DNA of 64,000 bases from Azospirillum sp. B510 (GCF_000010725.1 NC_013857.1:1-64000), one strand, 5' to 3'; shown: positions 26,458 through 35,139, numbered from the stretch's first letter. Notes: a model not told the origin generated them from the sequence alone. Translations and numbers: made by a program.

Positions 26458-27504
26458 ATGTCGAAGATTAAGGTGGCTCTCGGTTTCGCTGCGACCTTCA
26501 CCGCCCTCACCGCCTTGGCCTCGGCCGCCAGCGCCCGCGACCTCACCGTCGTGTCGTGGGGCGGCGCCTATCAGGACGTCCAGAAGAAGGTGTATTTCGA
26601 GCCGTTCAAGGCCGCCGGCACGCCGATGAACGACGAATCCTGGGACGGCGGCGTCGGCGTCCTGCGCGCCAAGGTCCAGGGCGGCGCCTCCACCTGGGAC
26701 GTCGTCCAGGTCGAGAGCGAGGAGCTGGCGCTGGGCTGCGACGAGGGGCTGTACGAGAAGCTGAACTTCTCCAAGATCGGCGGCGAGGACACCTATCTGC
26801 CGTCCACCGTCAACGCCTGCGGCGTCGGCGCCATCGTCTATGACTTCGTGCTGGGCTACGACAAGGACAAGCTGAAGGACGCGCCGAAGAGCTGGGCCGA
26901 TTTCTTCGACACCAAGAAGTATCCGGGCAAGCGCGGCCTGCGCCAGGGCGCCAAGACGACGCTGGAGATCGCGCTGATGGCCGACGGCGTGGCGCCGGCC
27001 GACGTCTACAAGGTTCTGGGCACCGACGCCGGTGTCGAGCGCGCCTTCAAGAAGCTGGACACCATCAAGAACGACATCGTCTGGTGGAAGGCTGGCGCCC
27101 AGCCGCCGCAGCTGCTGGCTTCGGGCGAGGTGGCGATGACCTCTGTCTACAACGGCCGCATCGACGCCGCCAACAAGAAGGAAAACAAGAATTTCGGCAT
27201 GGTGTGGAACGGCGCGCTCTACACCATCGACAGCTGGGTCATCCTGAAGGGCAGCCCGAACGTTGATGCCGCCTACAAGTTCCTGAACTTCGTCGGCAAG
27301 CCGGAGAACCAGGCCAAGCTGTCCGAAGGCATCGCCTACGGCACGTCGAACAAGAAGGCGCCGTCGCTGCTGCCGAAGGCGATCCTGGCCGACCTGCCGA
27401 CCGCGCCGGACAACATGAAGAGCGCGGTGGAGATCAACACCGACTTCTGGCTTGAGAATATCGACCGCCTGACCGAGCGCTTCAACAAGTGGGCGGCGAA
27501 GTAA
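26458..27504 (+). CDS. Polyamine-type ABC substrate-binding protein (PotD/PotF-like)
   Basis: A 348-aa periplasmic protein with a Sec signal (cleavage near ASAASA-RD). The mature start DLTVVSWGGAYQDVQKK and the late SAVEINTDFWLENIDRLTER match the family that binds putrescine, spermidine or related amines (extracellular solute-binding family 1/8-like). AAGGACGGGG lies before the ATG. It lies between the ATPase and permease genes. Ligand identity is not readable; the nearby gab genes suggest putrescine or GABA. Confidence 0.93.
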   Translation: MSKIKVALGFAATFTALTALASAASARDLTVVSWGGAYQDVQKKVYFEPFKAAGTPMNDESWDGGVGVLRAKVQGGASTWDVVQVESEELALGCDEGLYEKLNFSKIGGEDTYLPSTVNACGVGAIVYDFVLGYDKDKLKDAPKSWADFFDTKKYPGKRGLRQGAKTTLEIALMADGVAPADVYKVLGTDAGVERAFKKLDTIKNDIVWWKAGAQPPQLLASGEVAMTSVYNGRIDAANKKENKNFGMVWNGALYTIDSWVILKGSPNVDAAYKFLNFVGKPENQAKLSEGIAYGTSNKKAPSLLPKAILADLPTAPDNMKSAVEINTDFWLENIDRLTERFNKWAAK

Positions 27505-27524
27505 GTAGTTTGTTGTGATGTCTT

Positions 27525-27677
27525 CCCTTCCCTCTCCCGTCCTGGGAGAGGGAAGGGGCCCGCCGCGACGCGGCGGGAAGGGTGAGGGGCACCACAAGAA
27601 TCCCGAACCGCATGGTTCCTTGGATCACCCCTCACCCGGCGCCTTCGGCGCCACCCTCTCCCGGGGCGGGAGAGGGG
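27525..27677. repeat. Composite palindromic intergenic element, copy 1
   Basis: This element opens with a perfect 14-bp stem (27525-27538 against 27544-27557), has a GC dyad in its middle (CCCGCCGC..GCGGCGGG), and closes with GGCGCC-TTC-GGCGCC and CCCTCTCCC-GGGGC-GGGAGAGGG. Internal GGGTGAGGGG and CACCCCTCACCC arms pair across the centre. Its order matches the element at 33770-33912. It resembles BIME/REP mosaics and sits between the binding-protein and permease genes, where it may attenuate transcription or stabilise the upstream mRNA. Confidence 0.75.
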
Positions 27678-27729
27678 ATGGTGGCAAGTGCGCAAGCATC
27701 TCTAGCGTCTTCTCAACAGGACAATGCCG

Positions 27730-28980
27730 ATGACAGCCGCCTTCGTTGCCGGCGCCGACGTGCCGTTGAAGCGTCGATTGAAACGGGCCGAGCGCGCCCG
27801 GCAGCTCCGCGCGCTGGGTCTGGTGCTGCCGCTGCTGGCCTTCCTGCTGTTCACCTTCATCGTGCCGATCGCCGGCATGATCTGGAAGTCGGTGGATGAC
27901 TGGGAGGTGCCGCAGGTGATGCCGCAGACCGTCGCGGCGCTGGAGCGCTGGAACGGCCAGGGCCTGCCCGACGAAACCGCCTTCGCCGCCCTTGCCGCCG
28001 ACATCCGCGCCGCGCGCGACGCCGGCAATCTGGCGGTCGCCGCCAAGCGGCTGAACTATGTCGTCAACGGCTTCCGCACCACGCTGCTCTCCACCGGGCG
28101 CAAGCTGAAGGAGCAGCCGGCCCCCGGCACCGCCAAGGACACGCTGATCGCCATCGCGCCGGCCTGGGGCGAGCGCGAAAGCTGGACCGCGATCAAGAGC
28201 GCCAGCGGCCCGGTCACCAGCTATTACCTGCTGGCGGCGGTCGATCTGACCCGCAACGCCGACCATGCGATCGTCGCGGCGCCGCAGGACCAGGCGATCT
28301 ACCGCGACGTCTTCCTGCGCACCTTCGAGATCGGCTTCGGCGTCACCGCGCTGTGCCTGATCCTCGGCTTCCCGGTGGCCTATCTGCTGGCGAACCTGCC
28401 GACCGGCCGCTCGAACCTGCTGATGATCTTCGTGCTGCTGCCCTTCTGGACCTCGCTGCTGGTGCGCACCTGCGCCTGGATCGTGATCCTCCAGAGCGAG
28501 GGCATCGTCAACGGCTCGCTGCAATGGCTGGGGCTGATCGACGAGCCGCTGCGGCTGATCTACAACCGCTTCGGCGTCTACATGGCGATGACCCATGTGC
28601 TGCTGCCCTTCATGATCCTGCCGCTCTACAGCGTCATGCGCGGCGTCTCGCCGGCCTACATGCGGGCCGCCGCCTCGCTGGGCGCGCCGCCGGTCACCGC
28701 CTTCCTGCGCATCTATCTGCCGCAGACCATTCCGGGGATCGGTGCCGGCTGCCTGCTCGTCTTCATCCTGGCCATCGGCTACTACATCACCCCGGCGCTG
28801 GTCGGTGGGGCCGCCGACCAGATGATTTCCTACTTCATCGCCTTCTACACCACGGAAACGGTCAATTGGGGCCTCGCCTCGGCGCTGGGGGCGGTGCTGC
28901 TGCTCTCCACCGTGGTGCTGGCGGTGCTCTACGGCAAGCTGGCGCTCGGCCGCCAGACGACGGGAGGTCTGAAGAATTGA
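27730..28980 (+). CDS. ABC transporter permease, PotB-like, with large insert
   Basis: A 416-aa inner-membrane permease. TM1 is about residues 28-52; a hydrophilic segment of about 140 residues follows before the five-helix core that carries the EAA-type loop MRAAASLGAPPVTAFLRIYL. PotB-type permeases are usually about 280-310 aa, so the insert after TM1 is notable; topology places it in the periplasm. ATG 27730 is preferred to 27724 because CAGGAC is then correctly spaced. It overlaps the second permease by 4 bp. Confidence 0.92.
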   Translation: MTAAFVAGADVPLKRRLKRAERARQLRALGLVLPLLAFLLFTFIVPIAGMIWKSVDDWEVPQVMPQTVAALERWNGQGLPDETAFAALAADIRAARDAGNLAVAAKRLNYVVNGFRTTLLSTGRKLKEQPAPGTAKDTLIAIAPAWGERESWTAIKSASGPVTSYYLLAAVDLTRNADHAIVAAPQDQAIYRDVFLRTFEIGFGVTALCLILGFPVAYLLANLPTGRSNLLMIFVLLPFWTSLLVRTCAWIVILQSEGIVNGSLQWLGLIDEPLRLIYNRFGVYMAMTHVLLPFMILPLYSVMRGVSPAYMRAAASLGAPPVTAFLRIYLPQTIPGIGAGCLLVFILAIGYYITPALVGGAADQMISYFIAFYTTETVNWGLASALGAVLLLSTVVLAVLYGKLALGRQTTGGLKN

Positions 28981-29807
28981 GCGCGAACCACTCCCCCCAG
29001 ACCACCAGCCAGCGCGTCGCCTGGATCGCCACGGTGGTTTCCGCCACGCTGGTGCTGTTCTTCCTGATGGCGCCGATCCTGGCCATCGTGCCGCTCTCCT
29101 TCAGCTCCAGCACCTACCTGACCTATCCGCTGCCCGGCCTGTCGCTGCGCTGGTATGAGGATTTCGTCAATTCGGCGCGCTGGATCAACGCGCTGAAGAA
29201 CAGCGTCATCATCGGCGTCGCCTCCTCGCTGCTGTCGATGGCGCTCGGCACCGTCGCCTCGCTCGGGCTCGCCCAGTGGAAGAGCAAGTGGAAGCCGCTG
29301 GTGCTGGCCATCGTGCTGTCGCCGATGGTGGTTCCGGTCGTCATCACCGCGGTCGGCGTCTATTTCTTCTTCGCGCCGCTGGGGCTGACCGGCAACTATC
29401 TCGGCCTGATCCTGGTCCACACCGCGCTGGCGACGCCCTTCGTCGTCATCACCGTGTCGGCGACGCTGCAAAGCTTCGACATGACGCTGGCGCGCGCCGC
29501 CGCCTCGCTGGGGGCGCCGCCGCTGCTGACCTTCCGCAAGGTGATCCTGCCGCTGATCCTGCCGGGCCTGGCGTCTGGCGCGCTGTTCGCCTTCGCCACC
29601 AGCTTCGACGAGGTGGTGACGGTTCTGCTGCTGGCGGGACCGGAACAGCGCACCCTGCCCAGAGAGATGTTCAGCGGCATCCGCGAGAACATCAGCCCGA
29701 CCATCACCGCGGTGGCGGTGGTGCTGACGGTGATCTCGGTCTGCATGCTGTCGGCGCTGGAATTCCTGCGCCGCCGCAACGAGCGGCTGAAGGGGAATGC
29801 GGGCTGA
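28977..29807 (+). CDS. ABC transporter permease, PotC-like
   Basis: A 276-aa permease with about six TM helices. The EAA loop reads LARAAASLGAPPLLTFRKVI, which contacts the ATPase. The start is a TTG that overlaps the preceding stop (TTGA) and has GGGAGGT 9 bp upstream, so coupling is expected. It completes the importer with the ATPase, binding protein and PotB-like subunit. Substrate is inferred to be a polyamine or GABA from the context. Confidence 0.93.
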   Translation: MSANHSPQTTSQRVAWIATVVSATLVLFFLMAPILAIVPLSFSSSTYLTYPLPGLSLRWYEDFVNSARWINALKNSVIIGVASSLLSMALGTVASLGLAQWKSKWKPLVLAIVLSPMVVPVVITAVGVYFFFAPLGLTGNYLGLILVHTALATPFVVITVSATLQSFDMTLARAAASLGAPPLLTFRKVILPLILPGLASGALFAFATSFDEVVTVLLLAGPEQRTLPREMFSGIRENISPTITAVAVVLTVISVCMLSALEFLRRRNERLKGNAG

Positions 29808-29902
29808 TTGGACAGGTGGCGGAGCGGCCGCAACATCGCGGTGGTGGAAAGTCCGACCGCTCTGCCCTATCTTCTTTCCGGTTGCTGTGACGAGGGATCG
29901 CG

Positions 29903-30184
29903 ATGTCCGCAGTGCCGTTCGACACCTTGCGTTTTGCGACGAAACTGCAGGCCGGCGGCTTCACGGTGGAGCAGGCGCGTGCGGCGGCGGAGGCTTTCGC
30001 CGAGGCGACGAGCCAGGAAATCGCCACCAAGGCCGACGTTTCCGCGCTCGGCGTCACCGTTCGCGGCGATGTTCAGATCATGGAGCGGGATCTGAAAATC
30101 TGGTTCGGCAAGATGATGGCATGGCAGCTCACCGCGATCGCCGGCCTCCTGGGAATCGCCACCGCGGTGGTCAAGCTGCTCTGA
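29903..30184 (+). CDS. Small coiled-coil membrane protein (DUF1640-like)
   Basis: A 93-aa protein: FDTLRFATKLQAGGFTVEQA and an Ala/Glu-rich helix at the start, then a short coiled coil (ATKADVSALG to ERDLKIWFG), and a single C-terminal TM helix (residues about 73-92). This is the layout of the DUF1640/CCDC90-like family, whose bacterial role is unknown. GAGGGATCGCG lies before the ATG. It follows the permease operon by 95 bp and converges on the cupin regulator, with a perfect hairpin over its stop codon. Confidence 0.8.
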   Translation: MSAVPFDTLRFATKLQAGGFTVEQARAAAEAFAEATSQEIATKADVSALGVTVRGDVQIMERDLKIWFGKMMAWQLTAIAGLLGIATAVVKLL

Positions 30185-30237
30185 TCAGCGCCTGCACGCC
30201 GCCGTCACAGATAGGGCGGCGTGCAGGCGCTGATCAG
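30181..30237. terminator. Perfect 23-bp inverted repeat between convergent genes
   Basis: The arms 30181-30203 and 30215-30237 are exact reverse complements around an 11-nt loop. The left arm spans the stop of the small membrane gene; the right arm is the coding DNA for the C-terminus of the convergent regulator (SACTPP). It can act as a bidirectional transcription stop, although no U tract follows. Confidence 0.65.
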
Positions 30238-30771
30238 CTCGCATTCCACCTCGCCGATGTTGCGGAAGCGGTGCGGCACCCGGCTGTCGAAGAAATAGGC
30301 GTCGCCGGGACCGAGCAGCTGCTTGCGGTCGCCCACCGTCAGCTCGATCTGTCCCTTGATGACGATGCCGCCTTCCTCGGACTCGTGTTGCAGCATGGTG
30401 CGGCCGGTGTCGGCGCCGGGGGCGTAGCGTTCGTGGAGGATTTGCAGGTTGCGGCTGCGCAGGTCGCCGACCTGCCGGAAGGAGACCTGGCCGACCGTGC
30501 CCTTCAGCTCGCCGGCCAGTTCGATCAGCTCGTCACCCTTGAAGAAGATCTGCTCGGGCGGCGGCAGATCGTCGGAGGAGAAGAATTCGGCCAGCGACAT
30601 CGGGATGCCCTGAAGCACCTTGCGCAGCGACGACACCGACGGGCTGCTGCGGTTCTGCTCGATCAGGGAGATCGTGCCGTTGGTCACCCCGGCCCGCTGG
30701 GCGAGCGCCCGCTGAGACAGCCCATGCTGCTCGCGGATCTGCTTCAACCTGGCGCCGACATCGAATTCCAT
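30205..30771 (-). CDS. XRE-cupin transcriptional regulator (PuuR-like)
   Basis: A 188-aa regulator: an N-terminal XRE/HTH_3 domain (GLSQRALAQRAGVTNGTISL) and a C-terminal cupin_2 barrel (HESEEGGIVIKGQIELTVGD, PGDAYFFDSRVPHRF). PuuR-type proteins repress putrescine and GABA genes and release DNA on binding putrescine; that is family knowledge. The ATG at 30771 is chosen because GGAGCAGGAG precedes it. It is divergent from gabD, with a three-half-site operator between them, so gabD-gabT and the upstream importer are probable targets. Confidence 0.9.
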   Translation of the reverse strand: MEFDVGARLKQIREQHGLSQRALAQRAGVTNGTISLIEQNRSSPSVSSLRKVLQGIPMSLAEFFSSDDLPPPEQIFFKGDELIELAGELKGTVGQVSFRQVGDLRSRNLQILHERYAPGADTGRTMLQHESEEGGIVIKGQIELTVGDRKQLLGPGDAYFFDSRVPHRFRNIGEVECELISACTPPYL

Positions 30772-30844
30772 CACCGGACTCCTGCTCCTCACCTGTTCTA
30801 GGCAATAGCCCATTCGCGCAACCCCGTCATCAGAATATGAACAG

Positions 30845-30874
30845 TTAAACAGGGGTTGTTTAATTTATTAAACA
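30845..30874. promoter_or_regulatory. Candidate PuuR-like operator
   Basis: TGTTTAAT-TT-ATTAAACA (30857-30874) is a perfect 18-bp palindrome, and TTAAACA at 30845-30851 forms a second inverted pair with its left half across GGGGT. The AT-rich dyads stand out in GC-rich DNA and lie between the divergent regulator and gabD genes. Binding by the adjacent XRE-cupin protein is inference. Confidence 0.65.
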
Positions 30875-30989
30875 TGGTAGGCTTCGGTCCCAGGTCCAGG
30901 CCCCCGCGCAAAAGGTCCTTGAGACGAAAGAAGATTTCGCCGGGCGCGGCCTGCCGGTTCCATAATCCTTCATGCAGGGCGGATAGAAC

Positions 30990-32450
30990 ATGCTGTCGCT
31001 GAACGACCAGGGGCTTCTCCGAACCAAGGGCTACGTCAACGGTGCGTGGCGCGCGGCCGAGTCCGGGAAGAGCTTCCCGGTCACCAACCCGGCCACCGGC
31101 GCCGTCATCGCCGAGGTGTCCGACATGGGTGCCGCCGAAACGCGCGAGGCGATCGACGCCGCCAACGCCGCCCTGCCGGGCTGGAAGGCCAAGACCGCCA
31201 AGGAGCGCGCGGCCATCCTGCGCCGCTGGTACGACCTGATCCTGGCGGCGCAGGAGGATCTGGCGCAGCTGATGACCGCCGAGCAGGGCAAGCCGCTGAC
31301 CGAATCGCGCGGCGAGGTCATCTATGGCGCCTCCTTCATCGAGTGGTTCGCGGAAGAGGGCAAGCGCGCCTATGGCGACGTGATCCCGACCTTCGCCAGC
31401 AACAAGCGCGTCGTCGTGCTGAAGGAGGCCATCGGCGTCGTCGCGGCCATCACGCCGTGGAACTTCCCGAACGCCATGATCACCCGCAAATGCGCCCCGG
31501 CCCTGGCCGCCGGCTGCACCGTGGTGGTCAAGCCGGCCGAGGATACCCCGCTGTCCGCCCTGGCGCTCGCCGAGCTGGCGGAGCGTGCCGGTTTCCCCCC
31601 CGGCGTCTTCAACATCGTCATGGGCAGCGAGCCGGCCGCCATCGGCAACGAGCTGACGCACAGCCCGATCGTCCGCAAGGTCAGCTTCACCGGCTCGACC
31701 GAGGTCGGCAAGCTGCTGATGCGGCAGGCCGCCAGCACGGTCAAGAAGGTGTCGCTGGAGTTGGGCGGCAACGCCCCCTTCATCGTCTTCGATGACGCCG
31801 ACCTCGACGAGGCGGTCAAGGGCGCCATGGCGTCGAAGTACCGCAATGCCGGCCAGACCTGCGTCTGCGCCAACCGCCTGCTGGTCCAGGCCGGCGTCTA
31901 TGACGCCTTCGCCGCCAAGCTGGCCGAGGCGGTCAAGGCGCTGAAGGTCGGCAACGGCGTCGAGCCGGGCGTCACCCAGGGGCCGCTGATCAACGCCGAC
32001 GCCATCGCCAAGGTGGAGGAGCTGATGGGCGACGCCGTCGCCAAGGGCGCCACCGTCGCGCTGGGCGGCAAGCGCCACGCGCTGGGCGGCACCTTCTTCG
32101 AGCCGACGATCCTGACCGGCATCACCACCGAGATGCGCGTCGCCCGCGAGGAGATCTTCGGCCCGGTCGCCCCGCTGTTCAAGTTCGAGACGGAAGAGGA
32201 CGCCATCCGCATGGCGAACGACACCGAATTCGGCCTTGCCGCCTATTTCTACAGCCGCGACATCGGCCGCGTCTGGCGCGTGGCGGAAAAGCTGGAATAC
32301 GGCATGGTCGGCATCAACGAGGGCATCATCTCGACCGAGATGGCCCCCTTCGGCGGCGTCAAGGAGTCCGGCATCGGCCGCGAAGGCTCCAAGTACGGCC
32401 TCGATGATTTCATGGAAGTCAAATATCTCTGCGTCGGCCTCGGCGCCTGA
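30990..32450 (+). CDS. gabD: Succinate-semialdehyde dehydrogenase
   Basis: A 486-aa aldehyde dehydrogenase that oxidises succinate semialdehyde to succinate with NAD(P)+. The catalytic Glu257 is in SLELGGNAP and Cys291 in GQTCVCANR, where the Cys-x-Cys pair is typical of GabD. ITPWNFP and FTGSTEVGK are the cofactor-binding blocks. It starts the gabD-gabT operon under the operator at 30845-30874. A glutarate-semialdehyde role is a possible alternative, but adjacent gabT supports GABA breakdown. Confidence 0.94.
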   Translation: MLSLNDQGLLRTKGYVNGAWRAAESGKSFPVTNPATGAVIAEVSDMGAAETREAIDAANAALPGWKAKTAKERAAILRRWYDLILAAQEDLAQLMTAEQGKPLTESRGEVIYGASFIEWFAEEGKRAYGDVIPTFASNKRVVVLKEAIGVVAAITPWNFPNAMITRKCAPALAAGCTVVVKPAEDTPLSALALAELAERAGFPPGVFNIVMGSEPAAIGNELTHSPIVRKVSFTGSTEVGKLLMRQAASTVKKVSLELGGNAPFIVFDDADLDEAVKGAMASKYRNAGQTCVCANRLLVQAGVYDAFAAKLAEAVKALKVGNGVEPGVTQGPLINADAIAKVEELMGDAVAKGATVALGGKRHALGGTFFEPTILTGITTEMRVAREEIFGPVAPLFKFETEEDAIRMANDTEFGLAAYFYSRDIGRVWRVAEKLEYGMVGINEGIISTEMAPFGGVKESGIGREGSKYGLDDFMEVKYLCVGLGA

Positions 32451-32473
32451 CCTTCGGCAAAGGAAACACGACC

Positions 32474-33763
32474 ATGACCACCAACCAGTCTTTCGTCGCC
32501 CGGCGCGAGGCCGCCGTCTCCCGTGGCATTTCCGCCGGCATGCCGGTCTACATCGACCGCGCTGAGAATGCCGAGATGTGGGATGTCGAGGGCAAGCGCT
32601 TCATCGACTTCGCCGGCGGCATCGCCGTGCTCAACACCGGCCACCGCCACCCGAAGGTGATGGAGGCGGTGAAGGCCCAGCTCGACCGTTTCACCCACAC
32701 CTGTGCGATGGTCACCCCCTATGACAGCTTCGTCGAGCTGGCGGAGAAGCTGAACGCGCTGGTCCCCGGGCGTGAGCCGAAGAAGACCGCCTTCTTCACC
32801 ACCGGCGCCGAGGCGGTCGAGAACGCCGTGAAGGTCGCCCGCGCCGCCACCGGCCGTCCGGGCGTGGTCGCCTTCTCCGGCGGCTTCCACGGCCGCACCC
32901 TGCTGACCATGGGCCTGACCGGCAAGGTCGTGCCCTACAAGGTCGGCTTCGGCCCGTTCCCGGCCGAGATCTTCCATGTGCCGTTCCCCAACGCCTATCG
33001 CGGCATCAGCGAGGCCGAGAGCCTGAAGGCGCTGGAGAACCTGTTCAAGTCCGACGTCGATCCGGCCCGCGTCGCCGCGATCATCATCGAGCCGGTGCAG
33101 GGCGAGGGCGGCTTCAACATCGCCTCCCCGTCCTTCCTCCAGGCGCTGCGCGCGGTCTGCGACAAGCACGGCATCGTCATGATCGTCGACGAGATCCAGA
33201 CCGGCTTCGCCCGCACCGGCAAGATGTTCGCCGTCGAGCATGCCGGCATCGAGCCGGACCTCGTCACCATGGCCAAGAGCCTGGCCGGCGGCTTCCCGCT
33301 GTCGGCGGTCACCGGCAAGGCGGCGCTGATGGACGCTCCGATCCCCGGCGGCCTCGGCGGCACCTATGCCGGCAGCCCGCTGGCGACCACGGCGGCGCTG
33401 GCCGTCATCAACGTCATCGAGGAGGAGAAGCTGGTCGAGCGCAGCGAGAAGCTGGGCGAGCACATCGCCGGCCGCTTCCGCGCCATGGCCCAGCGCAACA
33501 GCCTGTCGGTGATCGGCGATGTCCGCAACCTGGGCGCCATGGTCGCCATGGAGCTGGTGACCGACCGCGAGACCAAGGAGCCGGCCGCCGACCTGACCAA
33601 GGCGCTGGTCGCCAAGGCGGCGGAAAAGGGCCTGGTCCTGCTGTCCTGCGGCACCTACGCCAACGTCATCCGCATCCTGGTGCCGCTGACCGCCTCCGAC
33701 GCCCTGGTCGACGAGGGCCTGGACATCATCGAGCGGTCGCTGGAAGAGCTGGTGTCGGCGTAA
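32474..33763 (+). CDS. gabT: 4-aminobutyrate aminotransferase
   Basis: A 429-aa class III PLP aminotransferase that moves the amino group of GABA to 2-oxoglutarate, giving succinate semialdehyde. PLP Lys268 lies in TMAKSLAGGFPLS, the cofactor-contacting VDEIQTGFART is at about 238-248, and FTTGAEAVENAVK is another hallmark. AAAGGAAAC lies before the ATG. It follows gabD by 23 bp, so the two enzymes form one route from GABA to succinate. 5-aminovalerate could also be used. Confidence 0.95.
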   Translation: MTTNQSFVARREAAVSRGISAGMPVYIDRAENAEMWDVEGKRFIDFAGGIAVLNTGHRHPKVMEAVKAQLDRFTHTCAMVTPYDSFVELAEKLNALVPGREPKKTAFFTTGAEAVENAVKVARAATGRPGVVAFSGGFHGRTLLTMGLTGKVVPYKVGFGPFPAEIFHVPFPNAYRGISEAESLKALENLFKSDVDPARVAAIIIEPVQGEGGFNIASPSFLQALRAVCDKHGIVMIVDEIQTGFARTGKMFAVEHAGIEPDLVTMAKSLAGGFPLSAVTGKAALMDAPIPGGLGGTYAGSPLATTAALAVINVIEEEKLVERSEKLGEHIAGRFRAMAQRNSLSVIGDVRNLGAMVAMELVTDRETKEPAADLTKALVAKAAEKGLVLLSCGTYANVIRILVPLTASDALVDEGLDIIERSLEELVSA

Positions 33764-33769
33764 TAGGCT

Positions 33770-33912
33770 CCCTCTCCCGCCCTGGGAGAGGGAAGGGGAC
33801 CAAGCGAAGCTTGGGAAGGGGGGGGATCCAAGGATATGAGAGCCATGTCCGGATCACCCCTCACCCTCCCGCCTTCGGCGGGTCCCACCCTCTCCCGGGA
33901 CGGGAGAGGGTG
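33770..33912. repeat. Composite palindromic intergenic element, copy 2
   Basis: This element begins with CCCTCTCCC-GCCCT-GGGAGAGGG and ends with a 12-bp stem (33886-33897 against 33901-33912). In between it carries GGATCACCCCTCACCC and a GCCTTCGGCG hairpin in the same order as the copy at 27525-27677. Its centre differs (an AAGC-GAAG-CTTGG hairpin), so the ends are conserved and the core is variable. It separates gabT from the CoA-transferase and creates spurious upstream frame extension for the latter. Confidence 0.75.
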
Positions 33913-33936
33913 ATAAGAACCAACAGGAGGAAGACC

Positions 33937-35139
33937 TTGGCCGGACCCTTGTCGCACATCCGGGTGCTGGAGCTGTCGCGCGTGCTGGCCGGACCCTGGT
34001 CGGCCCAGACGCTGGCCGATCTCGGCGCCGACGTGATCAAGGTGGAACGGCCGGGAGCCGGCGACGACACCCGCGCCTGGGGTCCGCCCTGGGCCGGCGA
34101 CCAGTCGGCCTATTTCCTCTCGACCAACCGGGGCAAGCGCTCGATCACCATCGATTTCGAGCGGCCGGAGGGCCAGGAGCTTGTCCGCGGGCTCGCCGCC
34201 CAGGCCGATGTGGTCATCGAGAATTTCAAGGTCGGCGGGCTGGTCAAATACGGTCTCGACTATGACAGCCTGAAGGCGGTCAATCCGCGGCTGGTCTATT
34301 GCTCGATCACCGGCTTCGGCCAGACCGGGCCCTACCGCAACCGCGCCGGCTACGATTTCATGATCCAGGGCATGGGCGGGCTGATGAGCGTCACCGGCCA
34401 GACCGATGGCGAGCCGGGCGGCGGGCCGGTCAAGGTCGGTGTCGCGGTGACCGACATCTTCACCGGCCTCTACGCCACCATCGGCATCATGGGCGCGCTC
34501 GCCCACCGCGACCGCACCGGCGAGGGGCAGCAGGTCGATCTTGCCCTGCTTGACGTCCAGGTCGCGGTGCTGGCCAATCAGGCGATGAATTGCCTGGTCG
34601 GCGGCAAGCCGCCGCAGCGGCTCGGCAACGCCCATCCCAACATCGTGCCCTATCAGGCCTTCGCCACCTGCGACGGCCACATCATCCTGGCGGTCGGCAA
34701 TGACGGCCAGTTCGCCAAATTCTGCGCCGTCGCCGGCCATCCCGAACTGGCGGCGGACGAGCGCTACGCCACCAACCCGGCCCGCGTCGCCAACCGCAAG
34801 GAACTGGTGCCCCTGCTGGAGGCGCTGATCCGCACGCGCGACAGCCAGGATTGGCTGACGGCGCTGGAGCGGGTCGGCGTTCCCTGCGGGCCGATCAACG
34901 ATCTGGCGGCGGTCTTCGCCGACCCGCAGGTCCAGGCCCGCGCCATCCGCCAGGATCTGCCGCACCCGACCCAGGGCAGCGTGCCGACGGTGGCGAGCCC
35001 GATCCGCTACAGCGGCACCCCGCTGGTCCATGACACCGCCCCGCCGACGCTGGGCCAGCACACCGACGCGGTGCTGGCGGAGTCGCTGGGGCTCGGGGAA
35101 GCCGACATCGCCGCCCTGCGGGACAAGGGCGTGATCTGA
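33937..35139 (+). CDS. CaiB/BaiF class III CoA-transferase
   Basis: A 400-aa enzyme that moves CoA between carboxylic acids. Asp173 in VGVAVTDIFTG is the predicted nucleophile, at the position of Asp169 in formyl-CoA transferase. The N-terminal RVLAGPWSAQTLADLGADVI and GYDFMIQGMGGLMSVTG segments are family marks. The start is TTG with AGGAGGA before it; the longer frame only reads the palindromic element. Substrate is unknown; location after gabT hints at a dicarboxylate such as succinate or glutarate (the latter used by C5 counterparts), which is inference. Confidence 0.9.
   Translation: MAGPLSHIRVLELSRVLAGPWSAQTLADLGADVIKVERPGAGDDTRAWGPPWAGDQSAYFLSTNRGKRSITIDFERPEGQELVRGLAAQADVVIENFKVGGLVKYGLDYDSLKAVNPRLVYCSITGFGQTGPYRNRAGYDFMIQGMGGLMSVTGQTDGEPGGGPVKVGVAVTDIFTGLYATIGIMGALAHRDRTGEGQQVDLALLDVQVAVLANQAMNCLVGGKPPQRLGNAHPNIVPYQAFATCDGHIILAVGNDGQFAKFCAVAGHPELAADERYATNPARVANRKELVPLLEALIRTRDSQDWLTALERVGVPCGPINDLAAVFADPQVQARAIRQDLPHPTQGSVPTVASPIRYSGTPLVHDTAPPTLGQHTDAVLAESLGLGEADIAALRDKGVI

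Noticed and set aside
33811..33936. N-terminal extension of the CoA-transferase
   Set aside because: The extra residues are encoded by the palindromic element; TTG 33937 has a strong ribosome-binding site and starts the domain.
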